Source: Oscillospiraceae bacterium
GTDB lineage: Bacteria; Bacillota; Clostridia; Oscillospirales; Ruminococcaceae
Direction: 5' to 3'
Assembly (NCBI GenBank): GCA_022787085.1
Contig: JALFVE010000047.1
Span: 1-64,000 of the forward strand
Length of the DNA: 64,000 nucleotides
Each line of letters begins with the position of its first letter. Position 1 is the first letter of the stretch. Under the pieces are notes generated by a model. That model saw only the letters and a list, made by a program, of their open reading frames with translations. It made no database searches and had not been told where the DNA came from. Position numbers and translations under genes: made by a program. This document shows positions 9,952 through 19,774 of the stretch, one piece after another.

Positions 9952-11081
9952 AATTTCTTTTAAGGTTCGTTTCGGCTTTGATGTTATGCGCTGTGCTTTC
10001 GGGATGCTCCGAGGAAAAAAATTACGGGGCGGCTCCCTTTGACAATGCGGTTTTTGCGGGGGAGATGGAGCTTTTATATGCAGATCAGTTCAGTGCGGAA
10101 TATTATGATAACGGCATTTCGCTTGTGAGCATTGCCGATGGGGGAGAATATCTTCTTGTTCCCCATGATATGGCTGTGACGGGCGTTTCGGAGGATATTA
10201 CCGTGATCTCCGTGCCATGCGAAAGAATTTATCTTGCGGCTTCATCTGCTATGGACTCCTTTTTCGGTATCGGTGCGCAGAACAGCATTTTTGCGACCTC
10301 CACTCTCCCGAGAGACTGGGCGCTCCCTGAGGTCAGGGCTGCTATGGATAATGAGGACATCCTTTATGCGGGGAAATATTCTGCGCCCGATTATGAGCTG
10401 ATTTTATCCGAGGGCTGCGATATTGCTGTTGAATCTACCATGATCTATCACAAGCCTGAGGTGAAGGAACAGCTGGAGCGCTTGGGAATACCTGTTCTTA
10501 TTGAGCGGTCAAGCTATGAGGCTCACCCTCTGGGACGGCTTGAATGGATAAAGCTCTGGGGGCTTTTAACGGGCAGGGAGGATGAGGCGGAGAGCATCTT
10601 TGACGGTCAGGCTGCTCTTCTTGACGATGTTATTCAAAACGGTGATTCGGGCAGGCGGGCGGCATTTTTTTATTTAAGCTCAAACGGCAGCGCTGTTGTG
10701 CGAAAGCCCGGGGATTATGTTTCAAAAATGATAGAGCTTGCAGGTGGGGATTATATTTTTACTCCCGAGGACTTGAACGTGGAGGAAAATGCAATGTCCA
10801 CCATGAATATGCAGTTTGAGGCGTTTTACGATAAGGCTTCGGCGGCGGACGTTATCATTTACAACAGCGCTATTGACGGCGGTGTGGCGGATATGGACGG
10901 GCTCCTTGACAAAAACAGTCTGCTTGCGGGCTTTAAGGCTTTTAAGTCGGGGGATGTCTGGTGCACCGAAAAGAATATGTTTCAGCAGACTACCTGTGCG
11001 GCGGAGGTCATTTCCGAGCTTAACAGGATCTTTTCGGGCACTGCCGATGACGAGATGGAGTTTTTTTACAGGCTCAAATGA
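9948..11081 (+). CDS. ABC transporter substrate-binding lipoprotein (BtuF/FhuD type)
   Basis: Lipobox CAVLSGCSE; FGIGAQNSIFATSTLPRDW, periplasmic-binding type-2 layout; next to FecCD permease; overlaps upstream gene by 4 nt. Confidence 0.85.
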   Translation: MKFLLRFVSALMLCAVLSGCSEEKNYGAAPFDNAVFAGEMELLYADQFSAEYYDNGISLVSIADGGEYLLVPHDMAVTGVSEDITVISVPCERIYLAASSAMDSFFGIGAQNSIFATSTLPRDWALPEVRAAMDNEDILYAGKYSAPDYELILSEGCDIAVESTMIYHKPEVKEQLERLGIPVLIERSSYEAHPLGRLEWIKLWGLLTGREDEAESIFDGQAALLDDVIQNGDSGRRAAFFYLSSNGSAVVRKPGDYVSKMIELAGGDYIFTPEDLNVEENAMSTMNMQFEAFYDKASAADVIIYNSAIDGGVADMDGLLDKNSLLAGFKAFKSGDVWCTEKNMFQQTTCAAEVISELNRIFSGTADDEMEFFYRLK

Positions 11082-12124
11082 TCTTTTTTGATGGAGGGAA
11101 TGGAATGAAAAAAGGAGCGGGACGTTATATTTTCTGCTATATCGCTTTATTTCTTCTGCTGCTTTTTCTCTGCGGAGCGAGCCTTTTTCTGGGCAGTGTG
11201 AGCTATTCGCCCCGTGATGTATCAGACGTTCTTTTCGGCGGCGTGCGGGGAAATGCGGCGGCTGACATTATTCTCTCCATCAGGCTGCCCCGCACCCTTG
11301 CGGCGGCTGTGCTGGGCGGCGGGCTGGCTGTTTCGGGCTATCTTTTGCAGACATATTTTGCAAATCCCATTGCGGGCCCCTTTGTGCTGGGCATTTCCTC
11401 GGGGGCTAAGCTGACGGTGGCTATGGCGATGATCTTTTTCCTGCAAAGAGGCATTCCCCTTTCCTCGGGGGGACTTATTCTGTCCTCCTTTGCGGGCTCT
11501 ATGCTTTCAATGGGCTTTATCCTTGCGGTTTCGGCAAGGGTCAGAAAAAGCTCCATGCTTGTGGTTTGCGGCGTTATGATCGGATATATCTGCTCGGGGC
11601 TTACCGATTTTGCCGTTACCTTTGCGGACGATTCCAACATTGTTAATCTGCACAGCTGGTCATTGGGCAGCTTTTCCGGCATTGACATGGGGGATGCTGC
11701 TGCTTTTTCTCCTGTTATCCTTGCATCTCTGGCGGCGGCTTTCCTTATGTCAAAGCAGATCAACGCTTACCGCATGGGCGAGGCTTATGCACGAAATTCG
11801 GGAGTCAACATCAAGGCTTTCAGGCTGGGGCTTATTCTTATCTCAAGCCTGCTTTCAGCTTCCGTTACCGCTTTTGCTGGCCCTGTTTCCTTTGTGGGGA
11901 TAGCTGTTCCTCATCTTATCAAAAAGCTTTTCGGAAACGGCGACCCCAAGCTTATTATCCCCGCTTCATTTCTCGGGGGAGCGGTTTTCTGCCTTTTATG
12001 CGATCTCCCTGCCAGACTGCTTTTCGCTCCTGCGGAGCTTAGCATAAGCTCGGTGACGGCGCTGGCGGGTGCCCCTGTGGTTATCGGTATCATGGCGAGG
12101 AGGAAAAATGCAGAGAATGAGTAA
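11078..12124 (+). CDS. FecCD/BtuC-family ABC transporter permease
   Basis: IRLPRTLAAAVLGGGLAVSGYLLQTYFANPIAGPFVLGISSGAKL; FVGIAVPHLIKKLFG. Confidence 0.93.
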   Translation: MIFFDGGNGMKKGAGRYIFCYIALFLLLLFLCGASLFLGSVSYSPRDVSDVLFGGVRGNAAADIILSIRLPRTLAAAVLGGGLAVSGYLLQTYFANPIAGPFVLGISSGAKLTVAMAMIFFLQRGIPLSSGGLILSSFAGSMLSMGFILAVSARVRKSSMLVVCGVMIGYICSGLTDFAVTFADDSNIVNLHSWSLGSFSGIDMGDAAAFSPVILASLAAAFLMSKQINAYRMGEAYARNSGVNIKAFRLGLILISSLLSASVTAFAGPVSFVGIAVPHLIKKLFGNGDPKLIIPASFLGGAVFCLLCDLPARLLFAPAELSISSVTALAGAPVVIGIMARRKNAENE

Positions 12125-12224
12125 TACTAAACACCATTAGAATTATGGAGAAGAAATCGCCGCAAAATCTTGCATATATGGATTTTGCGGCGAGAGCTTC
12201 CCATAATTCAATAGGTGTTTAGTA
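12125..12224. mobile_element. 100-bp MITE, copy 1 (IS630-type TIRs, TA target)
   Basis: TACTAAACACCATTAGAATTATGGAG...CCCATAATTCAATAGGTGTTTAGTA; two further copies at 13829 and 49676. Confidence 0.88.
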
Positions 12225-12227
12225 TAA

Positions 12228-12280
12228 AATCCCCTCAAAGCAGATCTTTTCAATGGATATCTGCTCTGAGGGGATATATA
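12228..12280 (-). terminator. Terminator hairpin at the 3' side of the zinc-ribbon/LRR gene
   Basis: ATCCCCTCAAAGCAGAT...ATCTGCTCTGAGGGGAT inverted repeat, followed on minus strand by TTTTA. Confidence 0.55.
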
Positions 12281-12294
12281 TTATTATGCTTTTA

Positions 12295-13578
12295 TCAGTA
12301 TCTGATTATGCTTGCAGAACAGTCACAGAAGGCTGAAGAATCTTCGCCCTTTCTGTTAATGATCTTAGCGTTCATGGGGATATGGATAGTTCTGAGGGAG
12401 GTACAGCCTGCAAATGCATCTTCATGTATTTTTTCAAGCTCTGCAGGAAGCGTTATTTCTTCAAGTGAGGTGCAGTTCTTGAATGCGCTTGTTATATATG
12501 TTACGCTGTCGGGCAGCTTTACCTCACGAAGTGATGTACAGTTTCCGAAGAAGCCATCCTCCGCTGCACCGCTCCTGCCCGACAAACATTTTACCGTTCC
12601 CTCCAGCGAAACCGATTCAAGTGAGGTACATCCGCTGAACATTGAAGTTATTTCTTCAATGTAATCAAAACGTATATTTGCTTTTTTAAGTGATGTGTAG
12701 TTTTTGAAGTATTCATTATAATCCTCATGAATACCCCTGGATAAATAAGCGTCGATATACTCTAATGACGGGCATTTTTTTATTTGGATCTTGTTTCTTG
12801 TTGAGGTTGATGTGAAGGATTTCAGTGATGGACAGTTCTCTATGGAAATATCTCTGTCAGAAGTATTATAAACGTCTCCCGATATCTGAACATTTGTGAG
12901 ATTTACTTTCGCATTGCTGCGAATCTCAGAAAATGATACATTTAACGAAGGACAATTACAGAGGCAGAAATAATCGTACTTACTCGGATATCTGACCTCT
13001 GTCAATGCGGGCATATTAAATATTTCAACACAGTATAGCGAATCCGAAAGATAAAGATATTTTAATGAAGGAAACTCTGCAAGATTGCAAAGATCATAAA
13101 AATAATCATATTCAGCTTTAGGAAAATAAATTGCTTCAACGCTTTTCCGAAAATCTTCGGTTTCCTTAGTCGCCATATTCGTGTATTCTGAATTACAGAA
13201 ATCTAATGAGGCGGAAATACCTTCAGGACCGTTTTCAAATGTAATTACCTTTGAGCCAAGGTGTGATCTCCAGAAGGATGAGAAGTTCTCAATCATTTTT
13301 TTTACATCGTCAACATTACAATCATCGCTTTTTGTTAAGTTTGCAGGAAGAACCACTGCATCTTTCGGACATTCTGATGTGTATTTTTTCTTTGCAGGGG
13401 CTTTTTCTGCCTTGGGGGCGGCAGGCACGGTGAGCTTTGTTCCGCACTTTGAACAGAATACGGAATCGGGCAGCAATACGGCTCCGCACTCCGGGCAGCT
13501 AAGCTCCTGCTTTGCTCCGCAGAAGCGGCAGAATAAGCTTCCGTCTTCAATCGTTTTTTTACAGCTGATACATTTCAT
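12295..13578 (-). CDS. Double zinc-ribbon + BspA-type leucine-rich-repeat protein
   Basis: MKCISCKKTIEDGSLFCRFCGAKQELSCPECGAVLLPDSVFCSKCGTKL; LRR_5-type repeats (FGNCTSLREVKLPDSVTYI, FKNCTSLEEITLPAELEKI). Confidence 0.85.
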   Translation of the reverse strand: MKCISCKKTIEDGSLFCRFCGAKQELSCPECGAVLLPDSVFCSKCGTKLTVPAAPKAEKAPAKKKYTSECPKDAVVLPANLTKSDDCNVDDVKKMIENFSSFWRSHLGSKVITFENGPEGISASLDFCNSEYTNMATKETEDFRKSVEAIYFPKAEYDYFYDLCNLAEFPSLKYLYLSDSLYCVEIFNMPALTEVRYPSKYDYFCLCNCPSLNVSFSEIRSNAKVNLTNVQISGDVYNTSDRDISIENCPSLKSFTSTSTRNKIQIKKCPSLEYIDAYLSRGIHEDYNEYFKNYTSLKKANIRFDYIEEITSMFSGCTSLESVSLEGTVKCLSGRSGAAEDGFFGNCTSLREVKLPDSVTYITSAFKNCTSLEEITLPAELEKIHEDAFAGCTSLRTIHIPMNAKIINRKGEDSSAFCDCSASIIRY

Positions 13579-13692
13579 GCGTTTTCTCCTTTTATTATTT
13601 TGATTTATCTTATTAAAGCGAATACTATATTAACATTATACAACATTTGTCAGGTTTCGTCAATACATTTACAGACATATTGCCGAAATTTA

Positions 13693-13751
13693 TACTAATC
13701 TTTAATCGTTCTGTTGACAAAGGCGGCAGATAGAACGATTAAAGATTAGTA
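13693..13751. repeat. 59-bp perfect palindromic element with TACTAA ends
   Basis: 20-nt perfect arms TACTAATCTTTAATCGTTCT / AGAACGATTAAAGATTAGTA around a 19-nt loop. Confidence 0.8.
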
Positions 13752-13762
13752 TTATGCATCAG

Positions 13763-13796
13763 AAAAGGCTGCCCGTGAAAAAACGGACAGCCTTTT
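13763..13796 (-). terminator. Likely Ca2+-ATPase terminator (bidirectional hairpin)
   Basis: AAAAGGCTGCCCGTGAAAAAACGGACAGCCTTTT. Confidence 0.6.
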
Positions 13797-13828
13797 ACTT
13801 ATTCCTATTCGATTGCGGTGGAATGTTA

Positions 13829-13928
13829 TACTAAACACCATTAGAATTATGGAGAAGAAATCGCCGCAAAATCTTGCATATATGGATTTTGCGGCGAGAG
13901 ATTCCCATAATTCAATAGGTGTTTAGTA
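13829..13928. mobile_element. 100-bp MITE, copy 2
   Basis: Differs from copy 1 at essentially one internal position (GAGAGATTCCC vs GAGAGCTTCCC). Confidence 0.88.
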
Positions 13929-16550
13929 TTATTCTCCCTTTGCAAATGCCTTTCGTATCATATTGATAGGTATTACCATGAACGCAAGGACTATGCATAT
14001 AAGCCATGTCACGGGGCTCAGTGCCTCAACGCTCAGCACCTCTCCGCCGAAGGTCACGAAGATGAACTGGAGCACGAATATGGACAGCATTACATAGATG
14101 AAATTCTTGTTTCTGCCCAGTCCCTCAAAGGGATTCATATGTGAGGTTCTCGCATTGAAGCCGTTGAAGGTGATCGCCATCATAAAGGTTGCGAATACGG
14201 CGGATTTGAGATAGGTATTGTCCACGCCGCCGAAAAGCTCTCTTATTGCGGGCACGAATCTGATGCAAAGGCAGACTGCTGTGATATAAATCGCTGATAT
14301 GATTATTTCCGTCATCATTCCCTTGCTGACAATGCTTGCGGAACGAGGTACGGGCTGCTCCTTCATGTATTCCTTGAGGGCAGGCTCGCTTCCGAAGGCG
14401 ATTGCTGCCAAGGTATCCATTGCAAGGTTTACAAGGAGAAGCTGGATAACGGTCATCATCACGTTTTCGCCCATAAGGGGTCCGATAAAGCAGGTCAGCA
14501 CCGCTGCTACGTTTACGGTAAGCTGGAAAATAAGGAACTTGCGTATGCTTTTGAACATGGTTCTGCCGTAAAGGATAGCCTTTTCAATGGATGAGAAGTT
14601 ATCATCGAGAATGGTGATATCTCCCGCTTCCTTGGCTACCTCGGTGCCGCTGCCCATTGCAAAGCCAACATCCGCTTTCTTGAGGGCGGGGGAGTCGTTT
14701 ACGCCGTCTCCTGTCATTCCCACTACAAGATTTAACTCCTGTGCGGCTCTTACAAGGCGGCTCTTATCGGTGGGAAGCGCTCTGGATACCACTCTGAGAT
14801 CGGGCAGCAGCGCTTTAAGCTCATCATCTGTCTTTTCCGCAAGCTCGGCGCTGGTGAGGGCTATATCCGTATCCTTGGTAAGAAGTCCTGCTTCCTTGGC
14901 AATTGCTACGGCGGTTTCCTTTCTGTCGCCTGTTACCATTACTACCTGTATTCCTGCGTTCTGAACCTCCTTGATCGCATCCACTGCTTCCTTGCGGACA
15001 TTATCTCGGATACTGAGCAGGCACACAAGTGTTACCGTTCCCTCGTCGGATTCGCCGTTTTTCTTGGCTACGCCTAAGAGTCTCATTGATCTGGACGCCT
15101 GAGTGTCGATATAATTCATAAGGGCTGATTTATCGGGCAGGGACTTTACCTCACCCTTTTCATCCACATAGGAATCGCATCTTTCCAGGAGCCTTTCGGG
15201 TGCGCCCTTTATATAGGTCACGGGGCTGCCGTTTTCGTTTACCGTTACGCTGGAGCATTTCTTGTTGGAATCAAAGGCGCTGAAATTCAGCACGTTATCC
15301 TTTTTGATATCTCCCGCTCTGCCTGCGTCCATGAGATAGGTCATAAGGGCACGGTCGGTGCTGTTTCCGCCGATAACTGTGCCTTCGCCGGGGGCTGCGC
15401 TGTTATTTACGCCTGCGCCGATGATTATATCCTTTGCAAGAGGTGCGGGTATTTTGTCAAAGCTGTCGTAAAGGCTGCCGTCTCCTGCGGAAAGCTCTAC
15501 TACAGAAAGCTTGCCCTCGGTGATGGTTCCTGTTTTATCGCTGAAAAGTATGCTCAGGCTTCCTGCTGTCTCAAGTCCGTTTATCTTCCTTACAAGGACG
15601 TTGTCCTTTGCCATTTTAAGGCTCTGGAAGGAAAGAAGGATGGATGTGAGCATGGGAAGTCCCTCGGGTACTGCGCACACGATTATTGTTACGGCTACTG
15701 TTACTGCGTCCATTATCAGGCGTACCCAGCCGAAAAAGTCTGCGGGTATGCTGCCTGTGATAAGCGTTTTTGCCATTATTCCCACTACGATGCATATTGC
15801 GCCTATGTAGCCGAAGGTGGATATCTGCTTCGCAAGGTGGCTGAGCTTTACCTGGAGAGGTGTTTCTCTGGTATCCTCCTGCACCTCCAGCGCAAGCTCT
15901 CCGAACAGGGTCTTGTCGCCTACTACCTTGATCTCCATATAGCCTTCGCCGCCGCAGACTACTGTGCCTCGATATGCGTAATGCTTATTGAGAAGATCCT
16001 TTATTTCATATCCCTCGCCCTTTTCATCGGGGAGCTTTTCCGCTTCCTCGGTCTCGCCGTTCAGGGCTGCCTGATCTACCTTGATGCTGCCCATAACTAT
16101 CTCGCCGTCTGCGGGAAGCTTGTCGCCTGCCTGGAGATAGACGATATCTCCCACTACTACCTCGCTCACATGTATCTCGGTGAGCTTGCCGTCTCTTATC
16201 ACCTTGGCAGTCTCCTTGGCTTCCTCCTCTGCCTTCAGGGCGGACGCCTTGCCTTCCTGCTTGCTTTCGCTGACTGCAGATACTCCGTTTGCGATCATTA
16301 TTGCCAGAAGTATTCCCGCAGGCTCAAACCATTCCGCCTGTCCCATGAAAAACAGTACCACCTGCACCACAAGCGCTACAAGCAGTATCATTATCATTGG
16401 ATCCTTAAAGCCCTCAAGTATCTTTTTCCACAGCGGGTCGGGCGGGATCTGCGTCAGGGTATTCGCTCCGTGCTCCCTGCGGCTTGCCTCTGCTTCGCTT
16501 TGGGTAAGTCCCTTGGGGACGGTGCTTTGCGGCTTTTCTTTTACTTGCAT
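13929..16550 (-). CDS. Calcium-translocating P-type ATPase
   Basis: SDKTGTITEGK phosphorylation motif, PADGEIVMGS, VVMVTGDRKETA, TGDGVNDSPALKKADVGFAMG. Confidence 0.95.
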   Translation of the reverse strand: MQVKEKPQSTVPKGLTQSEAEASRREHGANTLTQIPPDPLWKKILEGFKDPMIMILLVALVVQVVLFFMGQAEWFEPAGILLAIMIANGVSAVSESKQEGKASALKAEEEAKETAKVIRDGKLTEIHVSEVVVGDIVYLQAGDKLPADGEIVMGSIKVDQAALNGETEEAEKLPDEKGEGYEIKDLLNKHYAYRGTVVCGGEGYMEIKVVGDKTLFGELALEVQEDTRETPLQVKLSHLAKQISTFGYIGAICIVVGIMAKTLITGSIPADFFGWVRLIMDAVTVAVTIIVCAVPEGLPMLTSILLSFQSLKMAKDNVLVRKINGLETAGSLSILFSDKTGTITEGKLSVVELSAGDGSLYDSFDKIPAPLAKDIIIGAGVNNSAAPGEGTVIGGNSTDRALMTYLMDAGRAGDIKKDNVLNFSAFDSNKKCSSVTVNENGSPVTYIKGAPERLLERCDSYVDEKGEVKSLPDKSALMNYIDTQASRSMRLLGVAKKNGESDEGTVTLVCLLSIRDNVRKEAVDAIKEVQNAGIQVVMVTGDRKETAVAIAKEAGLLTKDTDIALTSAELAEKTDDELKALLPDLRVVSRALPTDKSRLVRAAQELNLVVGMTGDGVNDSPALKKADVGFAMGSGTEVAKEAGDITILDDNFSSIEKAILYGRTMFKSIRKFLIFQLTVNVAAVLTCFIGPLMGENVMMTVIQLLLVNLAMDTLAAIAFGSEPALKEYMKEQPVPRSASIVSKGMMTEIIISAIYITAVCLCIRFVPAIRELFGGVDNTYLKSAVFATFMMAITFNGFNARTSHMNPFEGLGRNKNFIYVMLSIFVLQFIFVTFGGEVLSVEALSPVTWLICIVLAFMVIPINMIRKAFAKGE

Positions 16551-16738
16551 AATTTAAGCGTCCTTTCCTTTTTTTTGACTTGGCATTATCCGCTTTTGTG
16601 CCGATATGCGCTTATTCTGAATTATACTCCAAATACCTTCGATTGTCAATAGCTCTGCTATACAGCTTCATTATATTTAGATTAAAATCAGATTAATACT
16701 CATTATCCGCTTTTTTTTCGGAAATTTTTGCTTCTCTA

Positions 16739-16767
16739 TTGACAGGCGGCGGGAAATATGTTATAAT
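16739..16767 (+). promoter_or_regulatory. Promoter of the SAM riboswitch-metK unit
   Basis: TTGACA - 17 nt - TATAAT. Confidence 0.75.
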
Positions 16768-16780
16768 CATTTTACGATAA

Positions 16781-16905
16781 AACCTTATCAAGAGAGGCTG
16801 AGGTACTGGACCTGTGACGCCCGGCAACCTGATCATGCTGCATCTGCGGCAGAAGTAAGGTGCTAATTCCTGCGGAAGTTTTCCGAGAGATGAGGAAATT
16901 ACAAA
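16781..16905 (+). ncRNA. SAM-I (S-box) riboswitch
   Basis: CTTATCAAGAGAGGCTGAGGTACTGGACCTGTGACGCCCGGCAACCTG...AAGGTGCTAATTCCTGCGGAAG...GAGAGATGAGG, upstream of metK. Confidence 0.95.
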
Positions 16906-16918
16906 ATCTGACTTTTTG

Positions 16919-16951
16919 TAAGGCACTCGTTTTTTCGGGTGCCTTTTTTTC
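16919..16951 (+). terminator. Riboswitch expression-platform terminator
   Basis: AAGGCACTCGTTTTTTCGGGTGCCTTTTTTT. Confidence 0.85.
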
Positions 16952-16977
16952 AGTTTATTTTTTATGGAGGTTTAAAT

Positions 16978-18156
16978 ATGTCTAAATTCCTTTTTACATC
17001 CGAATCCGTTACAGAGGGTCATCCCGACAAGATCTGCGACCAGATCTCCGACGCTGTTCTGGACGAGATACTTAAAAACGACCCTGCGGGCAGAGTTGCC
17101 TGCGAGACCTGCACCACTACCGGTCTTGTTATGTGCATGGGTGAAATTTCCACCACTTGCTATGTGGACATTCCCAAGATCGTGAGACAGGTGGTTATTG
17201 ACATCGGCTATGACCGTGCTAAATACGGCTTTGACGGTCACACCTGCTCGGTTGTCACATCTATTGACGAGCAGTCTCCCGATATTGCCATGGGCGTTGA
17301 CGAGGCTCTCGAATACAGAGACGGCTCACAGAAGGACGATTTCGACACGGGCGCAGGCGATCAGGGCATGATGTTCGGCTATGCCTGCACTGAGACTCCC
17401 GAGCTTATGCCCATGCCCATCTCCCTTGCTCACAAGCTTGCTAAGAAGCTCACCGAAGTGAGAAAGACAGGCGTTCTGCCCTATCTCCGCCCCGACGGAA
17501 AAACTCAGGTAACTGTTGAATATGAGGACAACAAGCCTGTGAGAGTTGATACTGTTGTCGTTTCCTCTCAGCACGCTCCCGAGGTTTCTCTTGACAAGAT
17601 AAGAGAGGATATTATCGAAAAGGTCATTAAGCCTGTTATTCCCGCTGAGCTGCTGGTTGACACCAAATATTTCGTTAATCCCACGGGAAGATTCGTTATC
17701 GGCGGTCCTCAGGGCGACAGCGGTCTTACGGGAAGAAAGATCATCGTTGATACATACGGCGGATATTCCCGTCACGGCGGCGGAGCCTTCTCGGGCAAGG
17801 ATCCCACTAAGGTTGACCGCAGCGCTGCTTATGCCGCAAGATATGTGGCTAAGAACATTGTTGCGGCTGGTCTTGCGGAAAGATGCGAGGTTGAGCTTGC
17901 TTATGCCATCGGTGTTGCAAAGCCTGTTTCCATTATGGTGGATTCCTTCGGCACAGGTAAGGTTTCCGATGAAAAGCTCAGCGAGGCTGTGGCAAAGGTA
18001 TTCGATCTCCGTCCTGCGGCTATCATCAAAACTCTTGAGCTGAGAAAGCCCCAGTACCGCCAGCTGGCGGCTTACGGTCACATGGGACGTGAGGACCTGG
18101 GTGTTGCTTGGGAGAGAACTGACAGGGTTGACGCTCTCCTTGAGGCTGTTAAGTAA
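16978..18156 (+). CDS. metK: S-adenosylmethionine synthetase
   Basis: [58 protein letters not shown] at 16978 follows GGAGG. Confidence 0.97.
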   Translation: MSKFLFTSESVTEGHPDKICDQISDAVLDEILKNDPAGRVACETCTTTGLVMCMGEISTTCYVDIPKIVRQVVIDIGYDRAKYGFDGHTCSVVTSIDEQSPDIAMGVDEALEYRDGSQKDDFDTGAGDQGMMFGYACTETPELMPMPISLAHKLAKKLTEVRKTGVLPYLRPDGKTQVTVEYEDNKPVRVDTVVVSSQHAPEVSLDKIREDIIEKVIKPVIPAELLVDTKYFVNPTGRFVIGGPQGDSGLTGRKIIVDTYGGYSRHGGGAFSGKDPTKVDRSAAYAARYVAKNIVAAGLAERCEVELAYAIGVAKPVSIMVDSFGTGKVSDEKLSEAVAKVFDLRPAAIIKTLELRKPQYRQLAAYGHMGREDLGVAWERTDRVDALLEAVK

Positions 18157-18170
18157 GAAGCTATAATATT

Positions 18171-18207
18171 ATGCCGCTTTTGACATTCGTTGAAAGCGGC
18201 ATTTTTA
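18171..18207 (+). terminator. metK terminator
   Basis: ATGCCGCTTTTGACATTCGTTGAAAGCGGCATTTTT. Confidence 0.7.
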
Positions 18208-18223
18208 TGCTTCAAAACAAAAA

Positions 18224-18258
18224 TGCCTGTCGGGAAACGGCATTTCCCGACAGGCAGA
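18224..18258 (-). terminator. glyS terminator hairpin
   Basis: GCCTGTCGGGAAACGGCATTTCCCGACAGGC, minus-strand T-run (ATTTTTG). Confidence 0.65.
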
Positions 18259-18269
18259 AATTTTATTTA

Positions 18270-19685
18270 TTAATACTCAAGCTTCTTGTCAATATAAGCA
18301 ATAAGCTCGTCTATCTTGACTCTTTCCTGAGCCATGGTGTCTCTGTCACGGACGGTTACGCAGCCGTCCTCAAGAGTATCGAAATCGTAGGTGATGCAGA
18401 AGGGTGTGCCTATCTCGTCCTGACGGCGGTAGCGCTTACCGATCTGACCTGCCTCGTCATACTCAACGTTCCACTTCTTGGCAAGCTTGGTGTAAAGCTC
18501 GATTGCAGGATCCTTGAGCTTCTTTGTAAGAGGAAGAACTGCTGCCTTGACGGGTGCAAGTGCAGGGTGGAGGTGCATAACGGTTCTTACGTCCGACTTG
18601 TCGCCCTCGCCGATCTCCTCCTCATCGTATGCCTCGCAGACGATGGTGAGGAAAAGTCTCTCAACGCCGAGAGATGGCTCGATAACGTAGGGAACATACT
18701 TCTCGTTTGTCTCGGGATCGAAATATTCCATGGATTTGCCGCTTGTTTTCATATGCTGAGTGAGGTCATAATCCGTTCTGTCGGCAATGCCCCAAAGCTC
18801 GCCCCAGCCGAAGGGGAAGAGATACTCAAAGTCTGTTGTTGCCACGGAGTAGAAGCAAAGCTCCTCGGGGGAGTGGTCACGCAGTCTCAGGTGCTCCTCG
18901 CTGATGCCCAGACCTAAAAGGAAGTCTTTGCAGTAGCTTCTCCAATACTCGAACCACTCAAGGTCTGTGCCGGGCTTGCAGAAGAACTCAAGCTCCATCT
19001 GCTCGAACTCTCTTACACGGAAGATAAAGTTGCCGGGGGTGATCTCATTTCTGAAGGATTTGCCCACCTGTCCGACGCCGAAGGGAACCTTTTTGCGGGT
19101 TGTTCTCTGGATATTGTTGAAGTTTACGAAAATACCCTGAGCGGTCTCGGGACGGAGATAGAGCTCTGCCTTGGAATCCTCCGTTACGCCCTGGAAGGTC
19201 TTGAACATGAGATTAAACTGACGGATAGATGTGAAATTCTTCTTTCCGCAGTTGGGGCACTTGATATCGTGCTGCTCGATGAAATCTGCCATCTGGTCAT
19301 TTGTCCAGCCTGCGGGATTTGCATCGGACTGGCTTTCGATAAGCTGATCGGCACGATGACGGGTCTTGCATTCCTTGCAGTCCATGAGAGGATCGGAGAA
19401 GCCGCCGATATGTCCCGATGCTACCCATGTCTGGGGATTCATAAGAATTGCAGAGTCAAGTCCCACATTATAGGGGCTTTCCTGTACGAATTTCTTGAGC
19501 CATGCCTTTTTGATATTGTTTTTAAGCTCAACGCCCAGAGGTCCGTAATCCCATGTATTTGCAAGACCGCCGTAGATCTCGCTGCCGGGGTAAACAAAGC
19601 CTCTGCCCTTACAGAGAGCCACTATTTTATCCATTGTTTTTTCTGCTGCCATAAAGCTATACCACCTTTTATACTTTCTTGCCAT
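18270..19685 (-). CDS. glyS: Glycyl-tRNA synthetase (dimeric alpha2 type); likely start at internal MAAEKTMDK
   Basis: [55 protein letters not shown]. Confidence 0.96.
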   Translation of the reverse strand: MARKYKRWYSFMAAEKTMDKIVALCKGRGFVYPGSEIYGGLANTWDYGPLGVELKNNIKKAWLKKFVQESPYNVGLDSAILMNPQTWVASGHIGGFSDPLMDCKECKTRHRADQLIESQSDANPAGWTNDQMADFIEQHDIKCPNCGKKNFTSIRQFNLMFKTFQGVTEDSKAELYLRPETAQGIFVNFNNIQRTTRKKVPFGVGQVGKSFRNEITPGNFIFRVREFEQMELEFFCKPGTDLEWFEYWRSYCKDFLLGLGISEEHLRLRDHSPEELCFYSVATTDFEYLFPFGWGELWGIADRTDYDLTQHMKTSGKSMEYFDPETNEKYVPYVIEPSLGVERLFLTIVCEAYDEEEIGEGDKSDVRTVMHLHPALAPVKAAVLPLTKKLKDPAIELYTKLAKKWNVEYDEAGQIGKRYRRQDEIGTPFCITYDFDTLEDGCVTVRDRDTMAQERVKIDELIAYIDKKLEY

Positions 19686-19774
19686 TAAGACAATTTATAT
19701 CAATAGTTATATCTATTATATTCCATATGAGAGCGGTTGTCAAGTGATTTTCGGGGGCTTTACATAATTTTGGA

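Noticed and set aside
12125-13928. True composite transposon formed by MITE copies 1 and 2
   Set aside because: The presumed Ca-ATPase terminator and another palindrome lie between copy 2 and the gene, so independent MITE insertions are at least as likely.
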